From a virus, in the IMG/VR virus record IMGVR_UViG_3300009103_000072, positions 1-38,983 of that record: a DNA stretch of 38,983 nt. The stretch is one strand, 5' to 3'. The notes beneath the pieces were generated by a model. It was not told the origin of the DNA, did no database searches, and saw only the letters and a list, made by a program, of their open reading frames with translations. A program made the position numbers and the translations under genes. Positions 20,329 through 28,793 of the stretch are shown here, piece by piece (positions within the stretch are counted from its first letter, which is position 1; each line of letters opens with the position of its first letter).

Positions 20329-21186
20329 ATGGCAAAGCAGACATTCCCCTATCGCAGGGACATCCGACCCCCTGTGCCGGAGGGTCTTGGAGAACACGTC
20401 GATCGCGAGTTCGAGAAGATTGAAAGCGCCTTCACCAACCTGGCCGTATCGGGCGGGGGAGAAGGTGCGGACGGAAAATCGGCCTACGAGGTCGCGGTGG
20501 CTAATGGATTCACCGGGTCCGAGACCGATTGGCTGCTGTCCCTCAAGGGGGCCACCGGGCCGCAAGGTTCAACCGGGCCACAGGGGCCTGCCGGTCCTCA
20601 AGGTCCTGCCGGTCCTCAAGGTCCTGCCGGTCCTGCTGGTCCTCAGGGTCCGAAGGGCGATACAGGTGCAACAGGCCCTGCCGGATCATCCGCGACTGCA
20701 ACCTTCAAGATGATTGCAGAGTTCGTGGCATCCGGGGGCGAGACGGTCGCCACGTTTTCCAGCATCCCAGCGACCTACAAGGACCTGATCCTGTCAGGCC
20801 AGGGTCGCCTCACGGGCGGTTCTACTGCGATCAAGCTCCGGGTGAATGGGGATACCGGGAACAACTACACTTCCCGGCGCCAGAACATCTACGGCAACAC
20901 CCTCATCACCAGCGGATACCCCGACCTGGCTGAATTTGGCGGCAGCGGCGCACCTGCTGGCTTTGCCTCCATGTTCGAGGCTGTCTTCCCGAACTACGCA
21001 GGAACGGCGCTGTTTAAGCCCTATACGTCGGTTTCCAACGTGGCCGCTGATAACGGCGGTTCCTTCGCCTCGCAGCAAGTCGCCGGGCAGTGGAACGCAA
21101 CGCCCGCCATCAACCAGCTCGCGGTCTTCCCTGCCTCGGGCGGTTTCGCCGCAGGCACCACCATCCGGCTCTACGCCCGAAGCTAA
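20329..21186 (+). CDS. Collagen-like tail fibre protein
   Basis: The gene encodes 285 aa. The N-terminus ([30 protein letters not shown]) resembles a short coiled-coil attachment segment. Residues about 75-118 are uninterrupted Gly-x-y triplets ([16 protein letters not shown] and similar), predicted to form a collagen-like triple helix. The C-terminal 165 residues are beta-rich and may be a trimeric tip. DNA under the triplets contains a perfect 18-base tandem duplication (20593-20628), so copy number may vary. It is likely part of the host-recognition fibre set next to the collar fibre. Confidence 0.85.
   Translation: MAKQTFPYRRDIRPPVPEGLGEHVDREFEKIESAFTNLAVSGGGEGADGKSAYEVAVANGFTGSETDWLLSLKGATGPQGSTGPQGPAGPQGPAGPQGPAGPAGPQGPKGDTGATGPAGSSATATFKMIAEFVASGGETVATFSSIPATYKDLILSGQGRLTGGSTAIKLRVNGDTGNNYTSRRQNIYGNTLITSGYPDLAEFGGSGAPAGFASMFEAVFPNYAGTALFKPYTSVSNVAADNGGSFASQQVAGQWNATPAINQLAVFPASGGFAAGTTIRLYARS
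20593..20628 (+). repeat. Perfect 18-base tandem duplication in collagen-like region
   Basis: GGTCCTCAAGGTCCTGCC occurs at 20593-20610 and again at 20611-20628, with further partial copies on both sides. It encodes GPQGPA twice. Being a multiple of 9 bases, gain or loss of units would keep the frame and the Gly-x-y register. Confidence 0.85.
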
Positions 21187-21207
21187 TTTCAATCAGGAGC
21201 ATCCCCA

Positions 21208-22170
21208 ATGGGACTTCTCGGTGGCTCGACCACTACCACCACCAAGAGCGATCCTTGGGCGCCACAGGGCGACGCTCTCAAGAGCATTTTCAACAGCGCA
21301 GGCGCTCTCTACGAAAGTAAGGCTGGAACGCCTTGGTACACTGGTGATCTTTACGCCAACATGGACCCGACCACCGCCCAGGCGATCCAGTCCATGCTGC
21401 AATACTCGCAGGGTCAAGGCGCCAGCTCGGCAAACAAGCTGACCTCAACAGGCGCCCAGCTTACTGACCCGGCAGCGCTTCAGGGGGCGATCGGAAACTA
21501 CGCCTCCGCGGCGTCCGCCGATCCTACCGAAGCGAACATCAAGGCCGCAACGGCCTACGCCAACAACCCGGCTGTAGACGGGATGATTGACGCCGCGTCA
21601 CGCGACGTTACCCGCAACCTTTACGAAAGTGCGATCCCCGGAATCGACCGATCGGCATCCGCATCGGGCAACATCAATTCGTCTCGCGCTGGTGTTGCAC
21701 AGGGCATCGCCATGCGTGGCGCCCAGGACCAGATCGGGGACATCTCGGCAAACATCCGCGGAGCCGCCTATGACAAGGGCCTGTCGCTCGCAGAAGGTGC
21801 CCGAAGTACCAACCTGTCGGCCTTGGGCCAGACTGCCGGTCTCTACGGCTCCGCTCTCGGACAGGGGGCCAGTGCGCTTCAGGCGGGCAATTCGCTCGCA
21901 ATGGGCAACATGGGTTCCGCAATCGACGCCAGCCAGCTCTACCAGAAGGATGCGCAGGGTCAGCTCGACGCTGATTTCCAGACTTGGCAGGGCAACGACA
22001 CCCGTGCCCAGGACCTGCTCGACAACTACTACAAGGTCATCGGGGCCAACAATTGGGGCGGGACGCAGACCTCGACGCAGAAGTCCAGCGGCAGCATCCT
22101 CGGCTCGGTGTTGGGCGTCGGCTCCATGCTCGCCGGTTTCGGTGCATTCGGCGGCGGTAAGAAGGGCTAA
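21208..22170 (+). CDS. Internal virion / DNA ejection-type protein
   Basis: The gene encodes 320 aa with an AGGAG ribosome site before ATG 21208. The N-terminus MGLLGGSTTTTTKSDPWAPQ is typical of a podovirus structural protein placed before large ejection proteins. The body is dominated by Ala, Ser, Gly and Gln with helical periodicity (YASAASADPTEANIKAATAY). The C-terminus has a Gly-rich hydrophobic stretch (ILGSVLGVGSMLAGFGAFGG), a plausible membrane-interacting tail. No enzyme motif is seen. Position before two more large internal proteins supports a role in the ejected core complex. Confidence 0.7.
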   Translation: MGLLGGSTTTTTKSDPWAPQGDALKSIFNSAGALYESKAGTPWYTGDLYANMDPTTAQAIQSMLQYSQGQGASSANKLTSTGAQLTDPAALQGAIGNYASAASADPTEANIKAATAYANNPAVDGMIDAASRDVTRNLYESAIPGIDRSASASGNINSSRAGVAQGIAMRGAQDQIGDISANIRGAAYDKGLSLAEGARSTNLSALGQTAGLYGSALGQGASALQAGNSLAMGNMGSAIDASQLYQKDAQGQLDADFQTWQGNDTRAQDLLDNYYKVIGANNWGGTQTSTQKSSGSILGSVLGVGSMLAGFGAFGGGKKG

Positions 22171-22182
22171 CAAGGAAACAAC

Positions 22183-23418
22183 ATGGCACTTTACCCTCAG
22201 GCATCTGCGGGCGGCATCTATGGCGATGACCCGTTCGCCGCCCAGAGTGCATTCGATGCCGCATTCGGGCCACAGGATCGGCCTCCCGTAACCGCCGTGG
22301 ATTCTCCTGCCATCCAGCTTCCGGACACGGGAGACTTGGAGCTGGGGGTAGATCCCCAGGTTCAGAAGCGTCCCGGCCTCATGGGGCGCATTCGCCAGCA
22401 ACCGGGCGGCTCCAAGGCACTTCTCGCATTCGGCGCCTCGCTTCTGTCTAACCCTAACTTCTTCGCCGGTCTGGGCCAGGGGGCAATGGCCTATCAGAAC
22501 ACGCTCGACGCCGAAGCGGACAAGCTGAAGCCTCAGCTCACGAAGGATGGGACGTTCACCTATTCGCGTGACCCCGAAACCGGAGAGATGGTCTTCAACA
22601 AGACCCCGGTGGCCGACTACGAGTCCGGCATTGTGGACAAGAAGCTGCTCTCGGCTCAAGCCATGAGCAAGTACCGCACCGATCAGACTGTGGACCTCGG
22701 GCGTGACAAGCTCGTCGAAAATGGGCGCCAGTTCGACGCCAACCTGGACCACCAGCAGGCGGTCCTCAAGGAAACGCAGCGGTGGCACGACGCCTCCCTG
22801 AAGAACGCTTTCGACATCGCCAAGCTCAACAACCAGACCTCAATTCTGGAGAAGCAGCTTGCCTCCGGTGGAAAGCCTCCCCCGGCTGCGATCCAGAAGC
22901 AGGTGGGTGACTATCAGGACATCGTTCAGAAGTCGGACCTGACTCTCAGCCAGGCCCAGCCTATCCTCCAGGCGCTCTCGAACGGGACCCTTCAGCTTGG
23001 CGTGGCATCGAACCTGATGAACAAGGCCAAGCTCGCTTCTGGCGTGGGGATCGACGATAGCGCCATCCTTTACGGTCAGCTCGACACCTTCATAGAAAGC
23101 CTGCGCAACACGATCCTTATGGACGCCCGCGGCGTTCAGACGGACGGTGACGCGGAACGTGCGAAGGCGATGCTGCTGTCCGGAACGGGGAGCGCAGCTT
23201 CTGTCCAGAAGAACCTTCAGATCGTCCTCCAGAACCTTAAGTCGCGCCGCGATTTCGCCCAGTCTCGGGCATCCGACCTTTCCGGCCAATATGGCATCAA
23301 CACCCCTGCAACCAACGCCATCCTGAGCGGTCAGGGTTCCCCCGCCGCCCCCGCGCCCCGACAAGCTCCCCGCACTGGACAGACCAGCACCGGGGCGAAG
23401 TGGCGCATCGTCGGCTAA
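22183..23418 (+). CDS. Internal virion / ejection-type protein with coiled coil
   Basis: The gene encodes 411 aa from ATG 22183, preceded by AAGGAAAC. A disordered Pro-rich N-terminus is followed by a hydrophobic Gly/Ala/Leu segment (LLAFGASLLSNPNFFAGLGQ, about residues 81-100). From about 150 a long helical region rich in Gln, Asp and Lys is likely coiled coil. The C-terminus is Pro/Ala-rich (SPAAPAPRQAPRTG). The hydrophobic patch plus long helices fits proteins that leave the capsid and form a channel across the host envelope. No lysozyme or transglycosylase motif is visible. Confidence 0.7.
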   Translation: MALYPQASAGGIYGDDPFAAQSAFDAAFGPQDRPPVTAVDSPAIQLPDTGDLELGVDPQVQKRPGLMGRIRQQPGGSKALLAFGASLLSNPNFFAGLGQGAMAYQNTLDAEADKLKPQLTKDGTFTYSRDPETGEMVFNKTPVADYESGIVDKKLLSAQAMSKYRTDQTVDLGRDKLVENGRQFDANLDHQQAVLKETQRWHDASLKNAFDIAKLNNQTSILEKQLASGGKPPPAAIQKQVGDYQDIVQKSDLTLSQAQPILQALSNGTLQLGVASNLMNKAKLASGVGIDDSAILYGQLDTFIESLRNTILMDARGVQTDGDAERAKAMLLSGTGSAASVQKNLQIVLQNLKSRRDFAQSRASDLSGQYGINTPATNAILSGQGSPAAPAPRQAPRTGQTSTGAKWRIVG

Positions 23419-23443
23419 CCCACCCAACTAGGAATCCATCAAC

Positions 23444-26335
23444 ATGCCCATCGTCGAGATCGACGGCGTGGGCCGCGTCGAATTGGACGACGGCTTTCTC
23501 CAGATGTCCCCTGCCCAGCAGGAAGCGACCATCAACGAGATCGCCGCGTCCGCTCGTCCGCAGGCCAAGCACAGCTCCCCAGCTCCCCAGCAGCAGGCTC
23601 CAGACCCTGCGCAGATGCAACCCGCCCCTCCGATGGGCGAAATCCCCCCCGCGGCTCCGCAGCCTGCATCTCCACGACCTGGCGGAACCAACTTCGATTT
23701 CGACGCAATGGAGCGTGATTTCCAAGAACAGCAACGCCGCGAGCGTTCGCAGGGTGGACGCACTTCTGCCTACCCGCAGGCTGATAAGACTTCGACATTG
23801 GGGGCCGCGGGTCTTGGCGCGGTTGACGGTCTATCCTTCGGCTTCGACGACGAGATTGGTAGCGGCCTAGCGGCTGTCATTCCCGGCATCGGCAAACGGT
23901 CGATCTGGGACGGCTCTAGCCTGTCTGATGCTTTCGACGCTAACGTGAAGGCATACCGCGGCACGAAGGACGCAGCTTTCAACGAGCACCCCCTCGCCTA
24001 TCTTGGCGGCGGCGTTGCTTCCGCGTTCTTGCCGTGGGGCGCCGCAGGTAGCCTCGTATCTGGCGGGCGCGGTATCATTGGGGCCGCCAAGGCCGCAGAA
24101 GCGCTCGGGACTGCGAGCAACGCCTCTCGCTTCACCAAGGCCGCAAAGAACGGCATTCTCGCCGGTGCCGCATACGGCGCAGGTAGCGACACCGGAGGAA
24201 TCACCGACCGCCTCGACGGGGCCGCGACAGGTGCCGCCATTGGCGGCGGTCTGGGTCTGGCAGGCGAAGCCGTGATCGGAGGCGCCCTCCGTGCGTTGCC
24301 GAAGGCCAAGGCCATGCGGTTCGCCCAGCGCGAGGCCGAGAGGAACCCCTACGCGGCCTACGATGCTGAAGTTGTCGCTGACCTGGAAGCGGCAACCAAG
24401 GATCGTGCTGTCACGGCTACCGACCCCAAGGGCCGCGCTGCCCTGACCGCAAAGACGATCAACAGCGTCGAGCAGCGCTACTTCTCGGAATACAAGAACA
24501 TCATCAATTCGATGGACGGTCTTCCGGACGTGGACAAGCTCCGTCTCAAGGCGGCGCTGACCGGGAAGCACTCTCTCCCTTCCGGCGAGATCGACGCCTT
24601 GCGTGGTACGGTCGAGGGGGACGCGGTGGCCGATGCTATCGTGAAGGTGCAGCGCCTGCGGGCACTGACCCCGGAGATCCGCCGGTCTAACGGGCTGCTG
24701 GCTAAGGTCGCAGGTGCCGTAGACTTTATCCCTGGCGTCCCTCCTGGCGTGGGTAACACGATCCGCAAGGTCGGCAGGGCTGTGGGTGACGGCGAAGCTG
24801 CCCGCGTAAACGCCGCGGAGAAGCTGCTGGCGAAGAAGCGCGGCTATGCAAAGCTGCAAGAGATGGTCGGGCCGTCCGGTCAGGTCGAAAGTAACGCCGC
24901 ACTGTGGCAAAAAGTTGCCGATCAGGCAGAGGAGAAAGCCGGAAGCTCGCTGGACGCCCAGATCGAGAAGGTCATTGAGGGCACCCGTAAGGATGTCTCC
25001 AAGCGCTTCAGCGTTTCCAAGAAGGATCCTGACTACATCAACTTCAGGAACCGCAACTTCGATCCCGACGCAGTAGCGGAAGCCCGCGACATCGCCAACC
25101 GGCGACGCAAGCTGAAGTCTGCGTCTGGCAAGCTCGCAAACGATCAGGACAACAAGCTCGCACAGTTCGACGAAGCGCTCAACGCCGCGCCGCCTGAACC
25201 ACCGGCCCCGAAGGACCCGACGAAGAAGGAACTGTCTGACTTCCGCAAGTCCATCACGGACCCGACGCCAGACATGCGCGACCTGAACGATCCGGTCCCC
25301 ACTGACCGGGCACTCGCAAGCAGGGTTCAGAACCGCAACAAGGCCCTAAACAAGCTCGAATCCGCACAGTCGGATTGGGAGGCCAAGCTGGCCGATCCCT
25401 CGACTGCGCCACAGCCGAAGGTAGTCAAGCTGCCCAGGGCAGGGGCCAAGGACGCGATCGTCGAGAGCAACATCGAGCAGGGAATCGTAGGCGAGAGCGG
25501 TACGCATAACGCCTTCACCCAGCGCGTGGGCGTCACCAAGGACGACCTCATGCGTATCCTGGATCAGGCGCAGGAGGATCACCCGGCAATCGCGTCGGAA
25601 CTGAACCGCATCCGCTTCAACTACCCGACCAAGGATCGCACGTTTGGTTCGGCCATCGTTCCTAAGCTGAAGGCTATCCGCGACAAGCTCGGTATCGAAC
25701 CCGTGGCGTCTGAGGCCAAGGCCGCGGCTGAGGCTGCTCCAGTCAAGATCGACGAGGCCGCTCAGGAGCGTCTGGCCGGCGCGACCGAGGCGGCGGCGCC
25801 GAAGCTCACCGGAAAGGCGCTTGCTCGGGAACAGGAACTACTCACCCGCTTGGATGAGATTGACCCCGAGCGTATCAGCCTCGGTGACGGTCCTGCCATG
25901 CGCGACAGTGAAGCCGGGGTCCTCACCGATCCGGCCAAGCTGGAAGAGGCGAGTAAGATCAAGGACGAGCTTCGTCAGCTTCGTCAGGTGGATCGCCCCA
26001 TTCAGTGGACTGAAGGCAAGGGCCGCTACCAGGCCCTGGCGAACGGAGCGATCGACGATCTGAACAATGACATTCGGATCGACGGGGCTTCCCTCGCGGC
26101 AATCAAGAGGGTCCCCGAGAAGATCAGGGATAGCTTCAAGACCACCGACGAGGCGACCGCCTTCATCGAGAACGAAGTGATCCCCGAGCTGGAAGTGGCG
26201 AAGGTCCCCCGTGACGAGATCGACCAGATCAAGGGCTACCTCTACGAGATCGCAAGCCACAAGCCATACGCGACCAAGGAAGCCTACGAGGCCGGGACGA
26301 AGGCCAACCCACGCGGGCGACCGCGCAAGCAATAA
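23444..26335 (+). CDS. Large internal virion / ejection-type protein
   Basis: The gene encodes 963 aa from ATG 23444. It opens with a small domain (MPIVEIDGVGRVELDDGFLQ, SPAQQEATINEIA) common at the start of phage ejection and tail proteins. Residues about 115-300 are Gly/Ala-rich and hydrophobic (GAVDGLSFGFDDEIGSGLAA, GILAGAAYGAGSDTGGI), giving several segments that could contact membrane. The long remainder is charged and helical, with coiled-coil character. Size and place match the biggest core protein of podoviruses (T7 gp16 analogue). I do not see the catalytic glutamate motif of a lytic transglycosylase, so peptidoglycan-cutting activity is not supported. Confidence 0.75.
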   Translation: MPIVEIDGVGRVELDDGFLQMSPAQQEATINEIAASARPQAKHSSPAPQQQAPDPAQMQPAPPMGEIPPAAPQPASPRPGGTNFDFDAMERDFQEQQRRERSQGGRTSAYPQADKTSTLGAAGLGAVDGLSFGFDDEIGSGLAAVIPGIGKRSIWDGSSLSDAFDANVKAYRGTKDAAFNEHPLAYLGGGVASAFLPWGAAGSLVSGGRGIIGAAKAAEALGTASNASRFTKAAKNGILAGAAYGAGSDTGGITDRLDGAATGAAIGGGLGLAGEAVIGGALRALPKAKAMRFAQREAERNPYAAYDAEVVADLEAATKDRAVTATDPKGRAALTAKTINSVEQRYFSEYKNIINSMDGLPDVDKLRLKAALTGKHSLPSGEIDALRGTVEGDAVADAIVKVQRLRALTPEIRRSNGLLAKVAGAVDFIPGVPPGVGNTIRKVGRAVGDGEAARVNAAEKLLAKKRGYAKLQEMVGPSGQVESNAALWQKVADQAEEKAGSSLDAQIEKVIEGTRKDVSKRFSVSKKDPDYINFRNRNFDPDAVAEARDIANRRRKLKSASGKLANDQDNKLAQFDEALNAAPPEPPAPKDPTKKELSDFRKSITDPTPDMRDLNDPVPTDRALASRVQNRNKALNKLESAQSDWEAKLADPSTAPQPKVVKLPRAGAKDAIVESNIEQGIVGESGTHNAFTQRVGVTKDDLMRILDQAQEDHPAIASELNRIRFNYPTKDRTFGSAIVPKLKAIRDKLGIEPVASEAKAAAEAAPVKIDEAAQERLAGATEAAAPKLTGKALAREQELLTRLDEIDPERISLGDGPAMRDSEAGVLTDPAKLEEASKIKDELRQLRQVDRPIQWTEGKGRYQALANGAIDDLNNDIRIDGASLAAIKRVPEKIRDSFKTTDEATAFIENEVIPELEVAKVPRDEIDQIKGYLYEIASHKPYATKEAYEAGTKANPRGRPRKQ

Positions 26336-26389
26336 TCAAGCACGTCTGGGGCGAGGGAAACCTCTTCCCAGGCGGTGCCAAAGGACACC

Positions 26390-26785
26390 ATGTTCAACAT
26401 TACCAACAGCGTTCAGACGCTGATGAACGCCGAAAGCGTCAGGGACTCGAAGCTCCTGAACGATGACGAGCGGCGCATACTGCTGTGCGCCATCCGCGAC
26501 AGCGTGACTGTCATGCCTGGTCTTCCCGATCACTCGCTGCTCGTCCGTCAGGCCATAGAACGGATGATCGACAGTGAACGACAGCGAAGCGGCACCGCCG
26601 CGAAACAAGGGCGGAAGGCCCAAGGGGTCGAAGAATCGACCGAAGTGGCTGCTAGAGGAACTGAAGAAAGCACCGAAGCGGCCACGCGGGCGCCCGAAGG
26701 GGGCGAAGAACCTACCGAAGACGCTGGACGAGCTGATCGCCCGAAGTCTCGAAAAACCAAAGCCTCGGCCTCCGCGCCCGCCTAA
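26390..26785 (+). CDS. Small protein overprinting the terminase small subunit
   Basis: The gene encodes 131 aa. ATG 26390 has AAGGA 4 bases upstream; an in-frame GTG at 26375 is an alternative. The first 65 residues look like a compact helical domain (SKLLNDDERRILLCAIRDSV, HSLLVRQAIERMID). The rest is an acidic, Glu/Thr-rich disordered tail (EESTEVAARGTEESTEAATR) that shares its DNA with the next gene in another frame for 212 bases. The domain part is almost surely real; whether the whole tail is translated depends on the absence of earlier stops, and none exists. Function unknown; it is placed as if paired with the terminase. Confidence 0.65.
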   Translation: MFNITNSVQTLMNAESVRDSKLLNDDERRILLCAIRDSVTVMPGLPDHSLLVRQAIERMIDSERQRSGTAAKQGRKAQGVEESTEVAARGTEESTEAATRAPEGGEEPTEDAGRADRPKSRKTKASASAPA

Positions 26786-27212
26786 GCAGAAAAAGTCCTA
26801 CGAGACGAGCTTTGCGCGGCTGAAGCGAGAGGACCCCGAAAAGATGGCCGAAATCGCCCGACGCGGCGCCCGCAAAGCGGCAGCCACGCCTCGATCTCCT
26901 GTCGGCATCCAGTTTCGCACCACCAAGCGCGAATGGGCACTGATGCAGGACGAGGCCCGCAAACTCGCACACAGGATTTACAAGCAAATGGACATCGAAG
27001 GTTCCCTTCCCGAGAACCCGATTGCCCGCAAGGCAATGAAAACGGCCTTGGAGATGCTGGCGCTGGACAACTCGACCCGCGACAAGCTCTCCATCGTCCG
27101 CACTCTTCTCGAATACACCCACTCCAAGCCTGCGGCGACGCAGAACGTCAATCTCCGCACCGCGGAAGACTTCCTCGACGAGCTGGCCGCGGAGGATGGC
27201 ACTGACGGATGA
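26574..27212 (+). CDS. Terminase small subunit candidate with AT-hooks
   Basis: The gene encodes 212 aa from GTG 26574. Two AT-hook cores, GGRPKGSKNRPK and RGRPKGAKNLPK, lie in the first 50 residues, followed by a very basic Lys/Pro/Arg stretch. These bind the minor groove of A/T-rich DNA. The second half (about 120-212) is helical and less basic (GIQFRTTKREWALMQDEARK, TALEMLALDNSTRDKLSIV) and could be the oligomer ring. Its stop overlaps the large terminase start by 4 bases, which supports the small-subunit assignment. AT-hooks in a high-GC phage imply a packaging site that stands out as A/T-rich. The assignment rests on context more than on direct family recognition. Confidence 0.7.
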   Translation: MNDSEAAPPRNKGGRPKGSKNRPKWLLEELKKAPKRPRGRPKGAKNLPKTLDELIARSLEKPKPRPPRPPKQKKSYETSFARLKREDPEKMAEIARRGARKAAATPRSPVGIQFRTTKREWALMQDEARKLAHRIYKQMDIEGSLPENPIARKAMKTALEMLALDNSTRDKLSIVRTLLEYTHSKPAATQNVNLRTAEDFLDELAAEDGTDG

Positions 27213-28792
27213 TTACCGACGCCCATAAGCGGCGGTTGGAAATCCGGAAACGGCTCAAGGACGACTTCGACTACTACGCCCAGAAGGCCCTAAAGATCAG
27301 GACCAAGGACGGCGACATTGTGAACCTGCGCCTCAATGAAGCGCAGCGCCGTCTCTTGGAAATGGTCAATGCCCAGCTTCGCAGCGAGGGCAAGGTCCGC
27401 GTCATCATCCTGAAGGCTCGTCAGATGGGCCTTTCGACTGCCGTTGGCGCGTTCATGTATTGGTGGACCTCACAGCGACGCGCCCAGAAGGCGATGGTCG
27501 TTACCCATCACGCGGATAGCACCAAGGCGCTGTTCGACATGACCCGGCGCTATTACGACAACACGCCTGAGGCCCTGAAGCCCACCACGCGCTACTCGTC
27601 GCGCAAGGAACTGAGCTTTGCCAAGCTGGACAGCGGATATGCCGTTGCGACCGCAGGCGGTGACAGTGTGGGCCGCGGTGAAACTATCACGGTCGCCCAC
27701 GTCTCCGAGCTGGCATTCTGGCCGAAGAACACCGCCAAGGACATCCTCAACGGCCTGCTCCAAGCCATCCCCAACCGGCCCAACACCTGCGTCTTCATCG
27801 AAAGCACCGCCAACGGTGTGTCCGGTGAGTTCTACAATATGTGGCAAGGCGCAGTTGAAGGGACGAACGGCTACATTCCGGTCTTCCTGCCCTGGTTCAT
27901 TCAGGATGAATACCGCGAACCCGTCCCTGATGGATTCGAGCGGACGCCCGAGGAAGAACGGCTCGTGGAGCTGCACGGCCTCGACGATGAACAGCTCATG
28001 TTCCGCCGCCGCAAGGTCGCGCAGAACGGGATCGACCTGTTCAAGCAGGAATACCCCTCGACACCTGAAGAAGCCTTCCTGACCACAGGTCGCCCGGTGT
28101 TCAATCCGGAACAGCTCTCCGAGATGGCGCAGACCGCGCCCAAGTCGGCCCCCACGATGGGGCTGATCGGAGAAACCTTCGCCAACGATAGGCGGGGGGA
28201 GTTGACCGTATTCAAACCTGTGGACCCTGCTGACACCTATTACATCGGCGCTGACGTGGCGATGGGTGTGCGAGGCGGGGACTATTCAGTCGCCCAAATC
28301 CTCAACAGCAAGAAGGAACAGGTAGGAATCTGGCGGGGCCATGTCCATCCAGATTACTTCGCCAACGTCCTGCAAGCGCTCGGGTTCTTCTACAATACCG
28401 CCAAAATTGCCGTCGAAAGCAACAATCACGGCATCCTAACCTGCACTCGTCTGGGCAAAGACTTCGCATACCCAAACTTCTACACGGAGACGGTATACGA
28501 CAAGCTCGACGACAAAGAGACGGTAAACCTTGGGTTCCGCATGAACACCAAGACAAAGCCCCTGGTAATCGACCAGCTACGCGCCTCGCTGCGCGACAAC
28601 GAAATGAAGCTGTTCGACCGCACGACGATCGCTGAACTGATGACCTACATCGTCAACGATAATGGCAACATGGAGGCTGAGAGCGGATGTCACGATGACT
28701 GCGTGACCAGCTTGGCGATTGCAAACCACATTCACGAAGGCGTCTTCACGCCCGTCGTCTCTACGGACGATTTCTACCTTACCGCGATTTAG
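27209..28792 (+). CDS. terL: Terminase large subunit
   Basis: The gene encodes 527 aa. It is the DNA-packaging motor and headful or site-specific nuclease. The ATPase has the deviant Walker A KARQMGLST at residues 69-77 and a Walker B region ending in VAHVSELAFW. The RNase H-like nuclease shows GADVAMG near residue 348 and the C-terminal acidic pair in CHDDCVTSLAIA near residue 495. Length is typical. The start overlaps the small subunit stop. The portal gene begins just after its stop. The assignment is firm. Confidence 0.94.
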   Translation: MITDAHKRRLEIRKRLKDDFDYYAQKALKIRTKDGDIVNLRLNEAQRRLLEMVNAQLRSEGKVRVIILKARQMGLSTAVGAFMYWWTSQRRAQKAMVVTHHADSTKALFDMTRRYYDNTPEALKPTTRYSSRKELSFAKLDSGYAVATAGGDSVGRGETITVAHVSELAFWPKNTAKDILNGLLQAIPNRPNTCVFIESTANGVSGEFYNMWQGAVEGTNGYIPVFLPWFIQDEYREPVPDGFERTPEEERLVELHGLDDEQLMFRRRKVAQNGIDLFKQEYPSTPEEAFLTTGRPVFNPEQLSEMAQTAPKSAPTMGLIGETFANDRRGELTVFKPVDPADTYYIGADVAMGVRGGDYSVAQILNSKKEQVGIWRGHVHPDYFANVLQALGFFYNTAKIAVESNNHGILTCTRLGKDFAYPNFYTETVYDKLDDKETVNLGFRMNTKTKPLVIDQLRASLRDNEMKLFDRTTIAELMTYIVNDNGNMEAESGCHDDCVTSLAIANHIHEGVFTPVVSTDDFYLTAI

Positions 28793-28793
28793 A

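Noticed and set aside
21598-22788. Minus-strand frame of 396 codons opposite two ejection-protein genes
   Set aside because: It spans two real + genes and their junction, lacks a start signal and shows no domain pattern.
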